Positions 35,480-47,948 of a DNA stretch of 64,000 bases are shown in pieces; the first letter of the stretch is position 1, and each line of letters opens with the position of its first letter. The notes under the pieces were generated by a model. It was given only the letters and a program-made list of their open reading frames with translations, was not told the DNA's origin and made no database searches. Where the stretch lies: contig QEOQ01000508.1 of the NCBI GenBank assembly GCA_010279815.1, forward strand, positions 6,936-70,935, in the 5' to 3' direction. The stretch is from Brachionus plicatilis (lineage: Eukaryota > Rotifera > Eurotatoria > Ploima > Brachionidae). The position numbers and the translations under genes are program-made.

Positions 35480-38400
35480 TTAATTTTCGCCAAATTCTGA
35501 TATTTTAAAAAAAAAGTCGATTTTTTCATCATCCATAAATTTGAATTTTGTTTTGAAATCATTAAAATTCATTGAAATCAAATCAGTTACTGAGCAAGAT
35601 TGAAGAATTAATTGAGCATTAAATGAATTAAAGCAACCTAATGAAACCAGGAATATTTCCTCCAATGTTGGTTCATTTGTAAAGTTTAAATTTTTACTTG
35701 AAGATTGAAAATTTTCAAATATTTTTTTTAATAGAATTCTGAGCTTTTCGAAATCTCCGAGAAATAGCGGACCCAATTTGAAATTAGAACTATTTCCATT
35801 TAAATCTTTACAAAATTTTAAAAATCTTATATAGTTTTGATTACTCACAAAATTAAAATTTGACTCAATTGTGTCAGAAAATGTAAAAATGACAAATAAG
35901 TTGACAAGACTTAATCTAAAATTAACTATTTTTGTGAAAAACAAATTAATTTCGTCTTCAAAATAATTCATAAAATGCGAACATTCTTGGAATACAATTC
36001 CAACCTTTTCGTTAACCAATATGTCAGCATTACAAATAAATGAGTTGTTTAGGTTATTTTCAGCTGCGATATATTCATAATTCCTAGTAACCAGCTTTAT
36101 ACCTTGTTCAATTTCTATTAATTCAACCAAAAAAGTATTATTTGCTACGCGCTCTGAACAAATGACTGTTCTGATTTTGTCATTCTCGGTGAGGTTATGC
36201 TCAATTTTATCAAAAAAATTAATATTGTATTTCTCAAATTCCACATATTTAATATTTAATTTTGCACACAATTCCAAATTATTTTTTACTGATCCTGTTT
36301 CACCAAGTTGTTCGTACATAATCAAATGTGTAAATTCTGATAATTTATCAAATAAAGAAGTATGATAATCAACAATCAAGCAATCATTGTTTGATTTTAA
36401 ATTTTCAAAATCACTCAATGTGTAATGTGAATCGGTGTGGAAAATACAAGTTTTAATGTGAGTTAATGACCTCATCTGGCACAAAAGTGAACTAAACAAT
36501 TCATTTGACTTTCTTGGAACTAAAACAAGAAACTAAAAAATATTGGAAGATTACATAGTACCAACTATGACTAACTTGTACGTTTTGTTTCCCTTTATTT
36601 TAAAATTTATAAATAACGAGAAAAAGAAAGGAAGAGAAGAGCTGAGGAAAAGGAAAACAAGTGTACAAGTAAGTATTAGTTGCATTGTACAATATTTTTA
36701 AACATAATTTAAAAAAATTAATTAAAAAATTTTAATTTGAAACATTAGATTGGAATTTATACTCTAAAACCAATCTTTATAAATTACATAAAAAACGAAA
36801 ATAAAAAATAAAAGCTTTCAGAGTTAATTTATACTTTGTATTACATTAATCATGATTGCTGTATAGCTCATAAATTAAATGAACTGATTTAAAATGGAAA
36901 AAAAAATTGAAGCAAATAGTAAATTGATAATCATCATCTGAGATGTGAGTTAAATTTGCCTAAAATGTATATTTTAAATATTAAGATGTCACAAGTAATT
37001 CATAACTTAGTTGTTTTTAGTTTTAAATTTCTGGATCTAAATTTGTGACCGTAAAAGAATAATTATATTTAATAACAAAATATTTTTTTAATTTAAATTA
37101 ATAATAATATTTTCAATTAGTTTATTTATTCAATTTAATTAACGCCAATTGTGGCGATTAATAATAAAATGTAAAAAAATTCAGTTAGTTTAAGTTTGAA
37201 ATTATCTTGTAAAAATAAGTAATTGTTTTTATTACTTATCTTTAAAAAAAATCAATAAATCTAGTTGGTTTAAATCTAAAACTAATTATTTTTTATTTTT
37301 TTTTAAATTTCTAAATTTTTTTAGTTTCCCAGTCGGATATTCAAAAAAATGTCTTCAGATTAAAATTCTCATTTCAAATATTTGATTAAATTACGGAAAA
37401 AATGTGATAAAATTATTTAATTTGTGATTTAAATTTAAGTCTTATAACACAAATGTTTAATTGTTCGTAAAAAAAATTTCAAAAAATACTCACTTTTACA
37501 TCTTTAAATTTTTCCGATTCTTTTTGAATATATTCGAATAAGATCATAACTTTAGGAGATTGAATTTCATTAAAAATTTGACCACTGCCTGTTATTGTTT
37601 TCTCGATTTCATTAAATACCAATTCAAGAGAATTCTTTACTATGAATATATAATGAAATAATTTATTTATTGTTAAATTTATGCTTACTTTCTGGTAAAT
37701 ATTGGTAATCATTCAAAAAACTTTTCATATATTGTAAAAAATCTGACCACGAGCAATTAAATAACAGGTCCAAAGACTTAAAGCAGAATTGCAAAAGAAG
37801 ATACCACGGAAAAAAGAGTTTGCTGGTGTTCTTCTCAGCCATTTTCTTTACCAAATCAAAGTTTATATCATTTACTTCGCAATTTATTTCAACTTGCTCA
37901 ATGCAATTACTAATTAGTTTGACAAAAATTTTTTCAATTTGATCATAATTCATTTTAATGAATTTTTCATTGTTCTTAATAGACAAACATGTAAACGATT
38001 CTAGGATTTTAAAGCTTATTTTTTTTCTTAATTTAGTTATAGTAATTGAGCTTGGTACATAGCAGCATCTTTTTGCTTCAAAATTTTGCTTTAAATTATC
38101 TTCAGTATCAATAGATAATAAATTTGAGCCTTTGGCAATCGGATTATCTTTTGAATTACTTGATAAATTGAGTTGTTGTTCACATTTTGAATTTAATTCG
38201 TCTGCTTCTGACTTTTCAATGATATCAAGCATTTTTTTAACTAGTTCAAGAGATTCGCTGAATCTGTAAAGATAATCTTCATTAAAAGTTTCATCAGTTT
38301 TTCTTTTTTGTTCACAAACTTGATCAAGTATTTCAAGACTTTGAGGTGTTGATATTTTTAATTTTAAATTTTCTAAATAGTCATTAACAATTTCAAAGTG

Positions 38401-40283
38401 GCTCATCTTGCTCCACGGTGACTCATCATCTGAATCAACCACAATTTCAATTTTATTGTCTTTGATATGAAGATTTTCCAAATTTTCAATGGTAATGCTG
38501 TGAATTTTATCGATTCCGGTTTTAAGTCTCTTTTCTAATTGTTTGTCTAGTTCTATTACTTGAGAAAATGGACATTGGCTGTTTATATCTTCAAGTGGTG
38601 AATATGAAGGTGAATTATCAAGATTTTTGTCCTCATTTGAATTATTTTCGACAAAATATGTGCCTGATATAAATTTGTCGAATTCTTCATTTTCACTAGA
38701 ATTTAAATATTGGTCATTTTGATTATTCATCATCAGCCACTCATTAAATTCATTTTCGTTAAATTCTTCTGAATTTTCCATTTCAGTGTCGAAACAATTT
38801 TCGAAATTATCATAAGCCTGATACTCCATTATATCAGGTTTTTCTTCATTTAATTTTGGAGCTTTGTCATTGTTATTCCAAGTTTTTGATTCATAACAAT
38901 TGTGATCTTTTATTTCTAGATTTGTTGCTGATTTCTTTTGCTTTTTATCACAAATTTTAAAATTATCTTCAAAATTTTCTTTAAATTTTGACAGTGAATT
39001 AGTTTCATCTTCAAAAAATTAAATGATTATAATAGGAATAATTAATTAGAATATTAGATTTTATTAAAAATTTAATAAAATCTAATATTCAGTTAAAAAA
39101 AATTTTTTTGACTCAAAAATGCAAATATTAATAATTTTATTTTAATTATAAGAGTTTATGTTAAATTTATATATTTAAGAAACCATTTTTTTTTAAAAGT
39201 GGATTTGTTTATTTTCTATTCTTAATTTTTATAAAATATTTAAATTTTCAGACTTGTTTGCTAAAATTAATTTTTAATTGAAAAGTTAATATTAAATCTT
39301 ATTTTTTTTAAATTTTTAAATGATGAAAATACTAAACATCGATATTGGAACCTATAATGCACTTAGGAAAATTTTTAAATAACATTTTTAAATTCCTCTT
39401 TTTGACAAATAAAATATTAGGATTTGACAACATTTTTTTAAATATGTTCATTTATTTTCTGAAAGCTAAGATTATTTAAAAAATACAAGATGTAAATTTA
39501 AAAAATTTCTCCTCAATCCTAATTGAACCGTCTTTTTAAAAATTCCAATTTTGGACGGCTTTTTTCATGATTTTTATTTTGTTAAATATTTGAGACAGCT
39601 CAAATATTTAATCGAATTTTTTTAAGTTAGGTTTTTGTGAATCAGTCTCATCCAATAAATTTCATTCTGGTCAAAAAGCTTATTTAGTGCAATTGAGAGT
39701 ACAACTTACCTTAACTAGATTAAATTTTTTTGTTCCAAAATCAAAGAGATTGTAAAATAAATTATTACTGATGCTTTTGAGCATTTTTTTAACAGAATTG
39801 ACATTTATGTTTCCAATATAAATTACATTGATTATCTCCGTTTTCAAAAATTTTAAATAAATTACCTAATCTAAAGAATCGAAGATTTAGAAAATAAAAA
39901 TCTAAATATATAAAAAAATGTTTTCTAAAATTAATCCAAGTTTAAATAAAGTTAACTTTTTTATTTCTTACATAATAAATGATTGATATTTTAAAGAAAT
40001 TATTTGCTACAATTAAAAAATCTGATTTTTGGTTTCTGTTTTTTTTGAATAAAATTCTTTTCAAAAAAATAATAAAAAAAAAATGAAAAGATCAATTTTT
40101 CATTTGATCAAGTTTAAAGTTAATATTATTTCATAAATTACAAATAAATTACTTGTCGAAAAATTTGCTTGCATATCTTGAATTTCATCCTTGGTAAAAA
40201 AAATTAATTTATAAAAAGCAACATTTTCTTATAATTACATTACGAATGGAGATGTAATCCAATGCTAGAAAATTAATTGGCAT
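35480..40283 (-). CDS. SHOC1/ZIP2-like XPF-family meiotic crossover protein
   Basis: Five exons on the minus strand: 40283-40239, 40189-40153, 39008-37689, 37639-37494 and 36532-35480, joining in frame to 866 residues. The N-terminus is MPINFLALDYISIRN. Exon 3 encodes a long acidic, Asn/Ser-rich, low-conservation region. The last exon begins FLVLVPRKSNELFSSLL, has an ERCC4-like fold (TVICSERVANNTFLVELIE ... ADILVNEKVGIVFQ) without the ERKxxxD nuclease motif, and ends in a helix-hairpin-helix-like segment (EIFLVSLGCFNSFNAQLIL). This is the layout of SHOC1 (C9orf84, yeast Zip2), which with SPO16 promotes crossovers. The first two tiny exons and their 1.1-kb intron are the least certain part. 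Another inactive XPF paralogue is the alternative. Confidence 0.55.
36533..37493. other. Intron 4 of the SHOC1-like gene
   Basis: About 960 bases, AT-rich, starting GTGAGTATTT and ending TTTTTTAG (minus strand). No exon or transposon recognised inside. Confidence 0.5.
39009..40152. other. Intron 2 of the SHOC1-like gene
   Basis: About 1.1 kb of AT-rich non-coding sequence. A short perfect-looking inverted repeat (ATTAGATTTTATTAAA, 39052-39090) is visible. A missed small exon cannot be excluded. Confidence 0.4.
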
Positions 40284-40498
40284 TTCAATTTGTCAAATAA
40301 ATTTAAGAATAAAGATTTCGAAATCTATTAAAAAATTTGAATTTTCTTATATACCGCGTTTTTACCCCTAAACAAAAGGCATAGCTAAACTAACTTAAGA
40401 AAATTCTAATTTGCACATGCTTGGTTTTATTAGAAATAATAATTCTTTCAAATTTAGAATTCAGAAATTTAACTTTTAATTTCAAAATTTAAACTAAA
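40284..40498. promoter_or_regulatory. Bidirectional promoter region of SHOC1-like gene and IPO4
   Basis: 215 bases between two divergent ATGs. It includes the only GC-richer bit nearby (TATACCGCGTTTTTACCCC, about 40350-40370). No element can be named. Confidence 0.4.
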
Positions 40499-43400
40499 AT
40501 GAGTTACATTGAATCGATATTGCAAAAACTATTAACTCCAGACAGCAACATTATAAAACAAGTATTTTGAAAATTTAAATTTGATTATCGAACTTATTTA
40601 TTGCTTAATAGGCTACTAAACAATTATTGGAGTATTTTGTTTCAGAAAAGTGTGTAATCGGCTTATTCGATGTCTTAAAAAACAGCCAAAATCCCCAAGT
40701 ATTTTTTTTAATACTAAAAGTCAGTTAAAACTATATTTCATTTTTAAAAAAGAATCGAAAGTTTGCTGCTACTTTATTAAGAAAAAAAGTCAAGAACTGG
40801 AAACTCTTAGACAACAAAGAAAAATCAGCGTAATTTCATCAAAAATTCAATACCAATTAACCATTAATTTTTTTTGAAAAGTCTTAAAGGTGACATTGTA
40901 GAAGCTCTCTTGAAAGAATCAGAGTAATTTTGAAATTTTGCTATCAATATCAAAATTAAACAATTTAATACCTTTCAGTGAATCTGTGCGAAAACAAATT
41001 ATATGGTTAAGTGCAAGCATTTACAAATATTCACTAAAAGCTAAACAAGAATGGAATGAATTTTTAACTTTTATTAACGAATTGATATCGTCTCAAAACC
41101 CGGATCAAAATTTGGTAATTGATTGAATTTTATAAAATAATTTATCTAATTTTGATTTTGAAATTTAGTTTGGAATAGTTGTATTAAACATCCTTACCGA
41201 GGAGGCTGCCGAGCAATTAAAACCACATATAGGAAATCTAATGAGCATTTTTTGGAATATATTATCAAATTTAAAAGATTTGAAAACATCAGTTCTAGTC
41301 ATAAGGTAAATTTAAAAATTAATAATTTTCATTAATTTGAAAATTAATAAATTAATTATTAAGCTCGTTGAAAAATCTTTTTCCATTTGTTGTTGATGAA
41401 AATGTAAGTGTATAAAGGCGACTGCAATTTAAGATTTAATCTGATATTAAAATTTTAATTTTAGAAAGATGTTGAAAAAATTTTACCAGTTGCTTTAAAT
41501 GCAATTGTGCAGATTATCAAAGCTGATCAAGTAATCAAAAAAAAATTAAAAAAATATTTAATTTTATTTGAATAAAGCAAGAGGAAACCATTACAAATAT
41601 TTTTGACTTTTTGCAAGTCTTGGTGGAATATGACTTACCTTTTGTATCTGTGTACATTAAAAACATGGCTGAGATGACAATAACTGTATTTAATTTGAAT
41701 TTCAATAAGACATTTTTTAAAATATTAATTTTAAAAGTTTATTTCCGACACTACCCTGATGAATCCCACTAGAATTTGTGCCATGAATTTTTTAAATGTC
41801 TTAATAGAAACTCAAAAATCAGTAAGCTGAATATTTAAACATTTTTCCTAATAAAATTCCCATAAATTAAAGAGCTTGATTAAAAACGAAATGATTCGAC
41901 CAATTGTGAATTCAGTTTTTACCATAATGTGTCAATCAAGTGATCCATTGCAGACTAAATCGGACATCGAAGTTGATATGCTGGATGACGGCGAAGAAAA
42001 AGCAATTGATGATACTGAGAATATTTTTACAGCTGCTACCCAAGTGTTGGACTTTTGTGCTCTTTATTTACCTGCCAAAAAATTAATAAAAATTTTGGTA
42101 AATCCTGTTTTTAAATCCTTTTTAAAGTTTAATTTCATTAAATAATAGATCGATTATGTCAGTCCAGCTGTAAACAGCGAAAATTCGCTTCATAGACGAG
42201 CTGGTCTAGCAGCGCTAGCTATTACTTGTGAAGGATGTTCTGATTATTACCGAAATCAGTAAATTAACAACAATTTTTTTTGGTTAATTATTTTGCTATT
42301 TTAAAATTAAGCTATTTGGAAATTTTGACCGATGTTTGTCTTAAAGGAATGCAAGACTCTGATCCAAATGTGGTTCAAATTTCTTATTTTGCTCTTTGTC
42401 AATTCAGTGAATTTCTTCAAGTAAATTTCATTTTAATTTAAAAAAAAATTTTAATATAATTTTTAAAAATTTTTCTAGCCAAATTTAGGCCAATTTTCCC
42501 ACAAAATCATTAATTTATTGCTCGACAGCATTAGCAATAAGCCAGAACTTCGTCAAATAAGTCGTTTGACAGTTCGATTTTACGACGCTCTACAATCATT
42601 CTGTGAAAATTTGGAAGATTTAAATGAACATTTGCCAACTTTAATGGGCAAATTAATGACACTTGAAGGGCACTCTAATTCTTCACTAAAGCTTCAACGC
42701 CTACTGATATCAACTTTTTCATCAATTGTATGCTCAGTCAAGTCCAACTATAACGAATACTTTGATTACACTGTCAACTTGATTAAACCCTATTTGTCCT
42801 ATAACCAGCTACACACAGGAAATAATGATACCAAAATGCTCCAAATTGAATGCATAGATCTAATGGGTGTTTTTGCCAAATTTATCGGCAGAGACAAATT
42901 CAATGATGAAATAATTCAAAATTGTTTATCATTTGTGATAAATGCTTTGTCAAATGAAAGCGATCCGGAAATTAGATCGGCTGCATACGACCTATTGGCA
43001 GGTCTGGCAAATAAATTAAAGGAAAAATTGCCTCTAGGAGTCATAATGCCGCAGATAATGGAAAGTCTTAAAAGTGAAGAGGGTATTAACATGATCGATT
43101 CTGATGACAAGAAAGTGGATGCATTTAGTGCATTTGATGAAATAGACTTGCAGGACGAAGATCTTGAAGATGAAGAGGACGATGAGGAAAACGAAGATGA
43201 AATGGACCCTGAGGATGATCAAAAACTGGTGGTTGAAAATGAATATGTTACCGAAAAGTTGTCCGCAATTATTTGCTTGCAGGAAATTTTAAAATATTTG
43301 AATCCGCAAATGTATGATTTTTACGACGAATGCTTCGAAGAAGTGAAAAATTTGCTCAACTTTGTGCATCTAAACATCAGAAAAGAGTCCTATTTGGCCA

Positions 43401-44742
43401 TGGCGTACATGATTTCCTATTTTCATGATTACTGCATTGTCAATTTACAAGCTGCCAACGAGACTGAGAGACAAATTTTAATGACAAAATTTGTGACAAA
43501 TCTCAAAGATTTTAAGTCCAAGTCGGCAAAGGCCATCGAAATGGACGCAAATCGGGAGCTTGTAATGAGCATTTTTGACTCGATGAAAATTCTTTTGAGT
43601 CGATGTGCCCCATTCATAAAGAGCCATTTGAGTGACTTTGGTCAGTTGCTGGAAACCTTTGGTAATTTGATCTTGGAAACATTTCAAAACAAAATTTACT
43701 GTCAGATGATAAATAATGAGGACTCGGCCAATTTGGAAGATAATGAAGCTGAATATGATTACATGCTAAAAGAGTATGCCGGCGATGTACTTCCATCATT
43801 AGCTCTTTGTTTGAATGACAATTTATTTGATAATTATTTTGAAAAAGTACTAGTCTATTTATTCCGTTTGTTGAATAAGTCAGAGTCAACCACTGCAGAA
43901 AGGTCATTTGTAATTGGTGTAGTTGGTGAAACTGTGGCTAATTTGGAAAATATTAAAGCTAGCCGTGCCAAACAGCTTTTTTCAGGTATTTGAAAAATTT
44001 ATTATATTTTTATTTTTAAATTTTATTTAAAAGAATTTTATAAATATATTAATTCAAACGAAAATGAGATCAGAAGTAACACAATTTACACAATCGGAGT
44101 TTTATGCTCCCAGTCTTCCAATGCTTTAGTCCAGTTCTATCCTCAGATTATCAATGATCTTTATTCAATATTGAAAAAGGAAAAAAACAAACAAGCTCTC
44201 GATAATATTTGCGGTTCACTTTGTAGACTCTGGTTGTGCTGCTTCTCAGTTAACTTAGAAAATGTTGATTATGAATTGGTATTTTTTGGAATTTTCAAAT
44301 AATAATAAAACTTATTTTGATTTAAGCTGATGAAAACTATCTTTGAATTGACACCGTTAAGAGTCGATTTGAATGAATATCACACATTCTATACATTTAT
44401 ATCTCAGATAATTTCTAATAAAATGGTAAATTGAAATTTTTGACAAAAATATAAATCAAATTTTACTATTTATTGATTAAAGCTAATGAATTTTTACCAA
44501 AAAATAGTTGAAATATCAGGGCATATAATGTCAAACAGTCACGAAGAAGAATTTAAAGCAGGTTAACACACTTCAATCAAAATTAAAGAATTTCAAATTT
44601 ATTTCATAAAATTTTAGGTACCAAAGAAATGGCAATTGGTTTCTTAAAATATGTTGACCAAAATTATAAAGAAGAGCTGAACATTTTGCTAAATGAAATT
44701 AGAACTGATTTGGCCAGCACAATAAAAACATGCTTGGTTTAG
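40499..44742 (+). CDS. IPO4: Importin-4 (karyopherin, RanBP4)
   Basis: Eighteen exons: 40499-40561, 40612-40698, 40753-40829, 40882-40923, 40979-41114, 41169-41305, 41364-41403, 41465-41530, 41578-41685, 41738-41821, 41873-42097, 42149-42258, 42312-42420, 42479-43985, 44034-44278, 44327-44425, 44483-44561 and 44618-44742. All keep frame, giving 1112 residues (human about 1081). HEAT repeats run throughout. Diagnostic blocks are RKFAATLLRKKVKNW near the N-terminus, a strongly acidic loop in exon 14 (EDLEDEEDDEENEDEMDPED), AEYDYMLKEYAGDVLPSLAL and TTAERSFVIGVVGETVANL, which fit importin-4 better than importin-5. It carries cargo such as histones and ribosomal proteins into the nucleus under Ran control. 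Introns are about 45-60 bases. The 5' half is split into 13 small exons, while exon 14 is 1.5 kb. Confidence 0.93.
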
Positions 44743-45107
44743 ACACGATAGTTTAGTTTTAAAAAACTCTGTTATTTGATTCAAATTTTGATTTCCTTTG
44801 TTCCATTAAATATTTTTTGATTAAAAATAAAGATTCATTATTTAAAATGTTATTTAAATTATTATAAGTCTATTCAAGCTCTAAAAATGAACTATTAGTA
44901 TTCCGATGTTTCTTTGTAAATTTTGATTAAAATGATTCATAGTTTAAGACTGTGCTCTTTTTAATTTTGAGGAACTTTTAACGACTCTTTATGAAAATTC
45001 ATGGAAATTCTATTCTAAAGATTTTATGGAAATTTCAGAAATTCATACATTTTTCATATGTATTTTATAAAAGCAGCATTTGTTTTACAAAATAATTGCG
45101 TATTGTA

Positions 45108-45533
45108 TAGTGTATAAAGTTAAACTGTATAATGGGTAAAATTACATCATTTTACGTAATTTTACGTCAGAAAATGTAAGCTTACATAATATTACATCAT
45201 TTCTTGTATGTAAGAAAATTTAAGATAATATAATCTTACGTAATTTTATGTAATATTACACTAGTTTAGTACTTTTTCTTACAATAAGTCCTCTTACAAT
45301 GTAATAATATGTAATTATCTGTCATATTTTTTAAGTAATGTAAATATTAGGAAAGTATCCATATTTTTTTTAAAAATTCAAATTTTTATTAATTTTTCAC
45401 TTTTTCCTCTAAAATTCAGTTTTTTTTGGCCGTAAGCGTTTTTGACGAAACTTACTTAAACAAGTGTAATTTTACGTAAAATTACGTAAGATTATGTTAT
45501 CTTACCCATTATACAGTTTAACATTAAACACTG
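45108..45533. mobile_element. Tc1/mariner-type MITE rich in TTACGTAA
   Basis: The left end TAGTGTATAAAGTTAAACTG and right end (reverse complement CAGTGTTTAATGTTAAACTG) are inverted repeats that continue through TATAATGGGTAA. A TA dinucleotide lies on both outer sides. The interior is full of ACGTAA and TTACGT words on both strands. No coding capacity. TA duplication and CAGTG-like termini point to a Tc1/mariner-mobilised MITE. Confidence 0.75.
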
Positions 45534-45730
45534 TAATTATAATTTTTTAAGTTATAAAAAACGCGTGATTCTAATTTAGGAAAAAACACTCAAAATATTT
45601 TTGTTAAAATTCTGTTTAATACTCTGAAAAAAATTCTAAAATTCTCACTAATAATTGAATAAAATAATTGTATAATTTGTAAAAAATAATAAAGAAAATA
45701 AAAAAATTTTTATTTTTTTTCTAAATATAA

Positions 45731-45771
45731 AACGATCGACGCGTTTCGACCAAAAGTGACCTTCTTCAGGA
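45731..45771 (-). repeat. Penelope-like/hammerhead-like retroelement scrap
   Basis: Minus strand: CCTGAAGAAGG ... TTTTGGTCGAAACGCGTCGA. The CTGA-GA ... GAAACGCG arrangement recalls the hammerhead ribozyme core found in Penelope-like elements, and one frame reads DPEEGHFWSKRVDR. I cannot pair a stem II between the two core parts, so an active ribozyme is unlikely. Confidence 0.35.
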
Positions 45772-46313
45772 TCTAAATTCTGAGAATAATTCTGATTAGG
45801 TTTTAAAAAATTTTAAAATTTAAAAAAGACGCTTTTCTTCAAAAGAATACAAAAATATATTATGAAAATTTTTTATAAATCAAAGATTAAGAATTAAGAT
45901 TTCAAGAAAATGAAAAATAAAAGAGAAATTTTTTAAAAATTTTTTTAATTTTCTCTAATTTGCAAAACAGTGTACAATTATTTTGAAAAATAAGCAAAAC
46001 TTAGAGTTTTTATAAATTCAATTTTTGGTATTTTTTTATTTAAAAAAGGAATTTGAAATTTTAGAAAAATATTTATCAACTCATTGTTATTTGAATTTTA
46101 TTTATAAATTAAATTAAGATTTTTTTTAGAGTAAAAAAATTTTGTATTATTCATAATAGATGGTTATTTTGGTTAAAAAAGATTAAAAATTTTCATGTTG
46201 AAATAATTAGAAATAAAGAAGACTTAAAAAACAATTGCCTTCTTATCCAGGAGTACGTTTATAAATCTTTAAACTATTTCAAATACATTTGAATTTATTT
46301 TTAATTTGAATAC

Positions 46314-47492
46314 TTAGCTGTTATAATAAAAAATATTTTTCTTTGTTTTCAAATATAAAGAACTGTTAATGTTTTGCTTTATATTACTCATCAAGCTTTG
46401 AACATATCTTTCCATTTGAGAATTTTCATGCTTTAAATTTTCGTTTATTTTTAGCAGTGCTTCGTATTTTAAATCTAAATTTTGATAACTTTTTCTTAGA
46501 TCGGAAAATTCAGTATTTCTCAAATCAAAAATACGATTATTTTTTTCAAACAAACTCGATTTTAAATTCAAAGAATAATTTTCTTTCTTTAATCTTTCGA
46601 TCTCATGAGTTAAATTTTGATGATCAGCTTTAAACTTGTTATTTTTTATCTCCAAATCTCTTAATCGCTGTTCACAATTGAATTTTTGTTTGACCAAATC
46701 TTGCACTTGGTCCATCAAATTTTGGACCAGCTCCTTAAAATAAGTTCTCATCTCTTCAAACGATTTATCTTTTATTTTTTTAATCTCATTTATTTGACTA
46801 TTTTTAACTTCACTTATTTCATGTATTGCGTTGCGAGTTATCAAAGAAAAATTTTCCCTTTCATTGCTAAATCTTTGCTCACAAGCATTTTGAATTCCGT
46901 TTACTGTGTTTGCATACTCGTTTTGTAAATTAGATATCCTTACTTCATTTTCAAGAGTTAAATTTTTAATAGCATCATCTAAATTCAATCTGTCTTCATT
47001 TAATTTAATAATTGATTCACGAATTCCATTCAGATATACATCTCTTTCCTGCAGACTGAGTTTAAAATTTATCTTTGACTTAGTATTTAGTTCAAGTTTT
47101 AGATTATTAATCTTCAAGTCTCGCTCTCCAATTAAATATTTAATTTTTTTGTGTAAATTTGAAATTTCTTTTTGATGTGTTTCTTCAAATTTTAAAAGCT
47201 TATCCTCAGCTTCAAAAAGCTTTAGTTTAAGTTGGTCATAGCGGTCTTTTTCAATTTGTCGAATTTTCATCAATTTGTCTCTCTCCAATTGAAAACAACA
47301 TCTTGACTCCTTTTCTCTATCATAAAGCTCAGTTAGAGTTTTAATATATTCTTCTTGATCAACTTGGTTCGAGCTTTCAATATTCGGACTCTGCTTCTTT
47401 TTTGGTTTGCTTTTCTTTTTGGTATTTTTAATTTGGATATCACTTTTATTCTCATTTTTTTGATTTTGTTCCTCCATTTTTTTTAAATTCAA
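46314..47492 (-). CDS. GAS8/DRC4-like coiled-coil ciliary protein, short form
   Basis: Single ORF of 392 residues. After a Lys-rich head (about residues 17-35) the rest is coiled coil. The block ELYDREKESRCCFQLERDK followed by a run ending HQKEISNLHKKIKYLIGERD corresponds closely to human GAS8 (DRC4), where ELDREREERNYFQLERDK is found. The middle (SFEEMRTYFKELVQNLMDQV) also fits. DRC4 is a scaffold of the nexin-dynein regulatory complex on axonemal doublets. The protein is about 85 residues shorter than human GAS8 and its last part lacks the conserved C-terminal region; the frame ends in a Lys/Asn-rich tail. Either a 3' exon was missed, the gene is a divergent paralogue, or it has lost the end. 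Start at 47492 is chosen; the Met five codons in is equally possible. Confidence 0.75.
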   Translation of the reverse strand: MNLKKMEEQNQKNENKSDIQIKNTKKKSKPKKKQSPNIESSNQVDQEEYIKTLTELYDREKESRCCFQLERDKLMKIRQIEKDRYDQLKLKLFEAEDKLLKFEETHQKEISNLHKKIKYLIGERDLKINNLKLELNTKSKINFKLSLQERDVYLNGIRESIIKLNEDRLNLDDAIKNLTLENEVRISNLQNEYANTVNGIQNACEQRFSNERENFSLITRNAIHEISEVKNSQINEIKKIKDKSFEEMRTYFKELVQNLMDQVQDLVKQKFNCEQRLRDLEIKNNKFKADHQNLTHEIERLKKENYSLNLKSSLFEKNNRIFDLRNTEFSDLRKSYQNLDLKYEALLKINENLKHENSQMERYVQSLMSNIKQNINSSLYLKTKKNIFYYNS

Positions 47493-47948
47493 GCTATCCA
47501 GAATTTATTTTTGAATAAGAATGAAAATGCGCTAAATTTTAATTGTCAAATATTTATTGGTTTCAAATGTTTTGTAAAAACACTAACAATATAGAATAAA
47601 GTTGAACAGTGCCTGTTCTAAACAATTGAAATTAGAAAAAAAAAGATATAAAATTGCTTAGTTATTAATTAAATTTAATTAAAAAAAACATAATTCAGTT
47701 CATTATTTAAATTGACGTTCATAAGCACTTTGATTAGTTTTGATTTACTTATAGATTATTTTTATTCGTATTTATTTTATTTATTTATTTACTTTAAAGG
47801 TTAAAGTAAAAAAATATTTAACCAATTATTAAATTTTGTTGTAGTTATAATGTAATAATAATGTAGCAGTAAGAACTGACCTATCGGGAGTTGGGAAACA
47901 CGTAGCCCGAGTCCGGGATTGTATTTGTGAGAAACTTTATTCTTGCTT

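Larger units (their letters stand above)
44743..46313. other. Intergenic region between IPO4 and the GAS8-like gene
   Basis: Contains the MITE at 45108-45533 and a Penelope-like motif at 45731-45771. Otherwise AT-rich and non-coding; any missing 3' exon of the GAS8-like gene would have to be here, but none was recognised. Confidence 0.45.
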
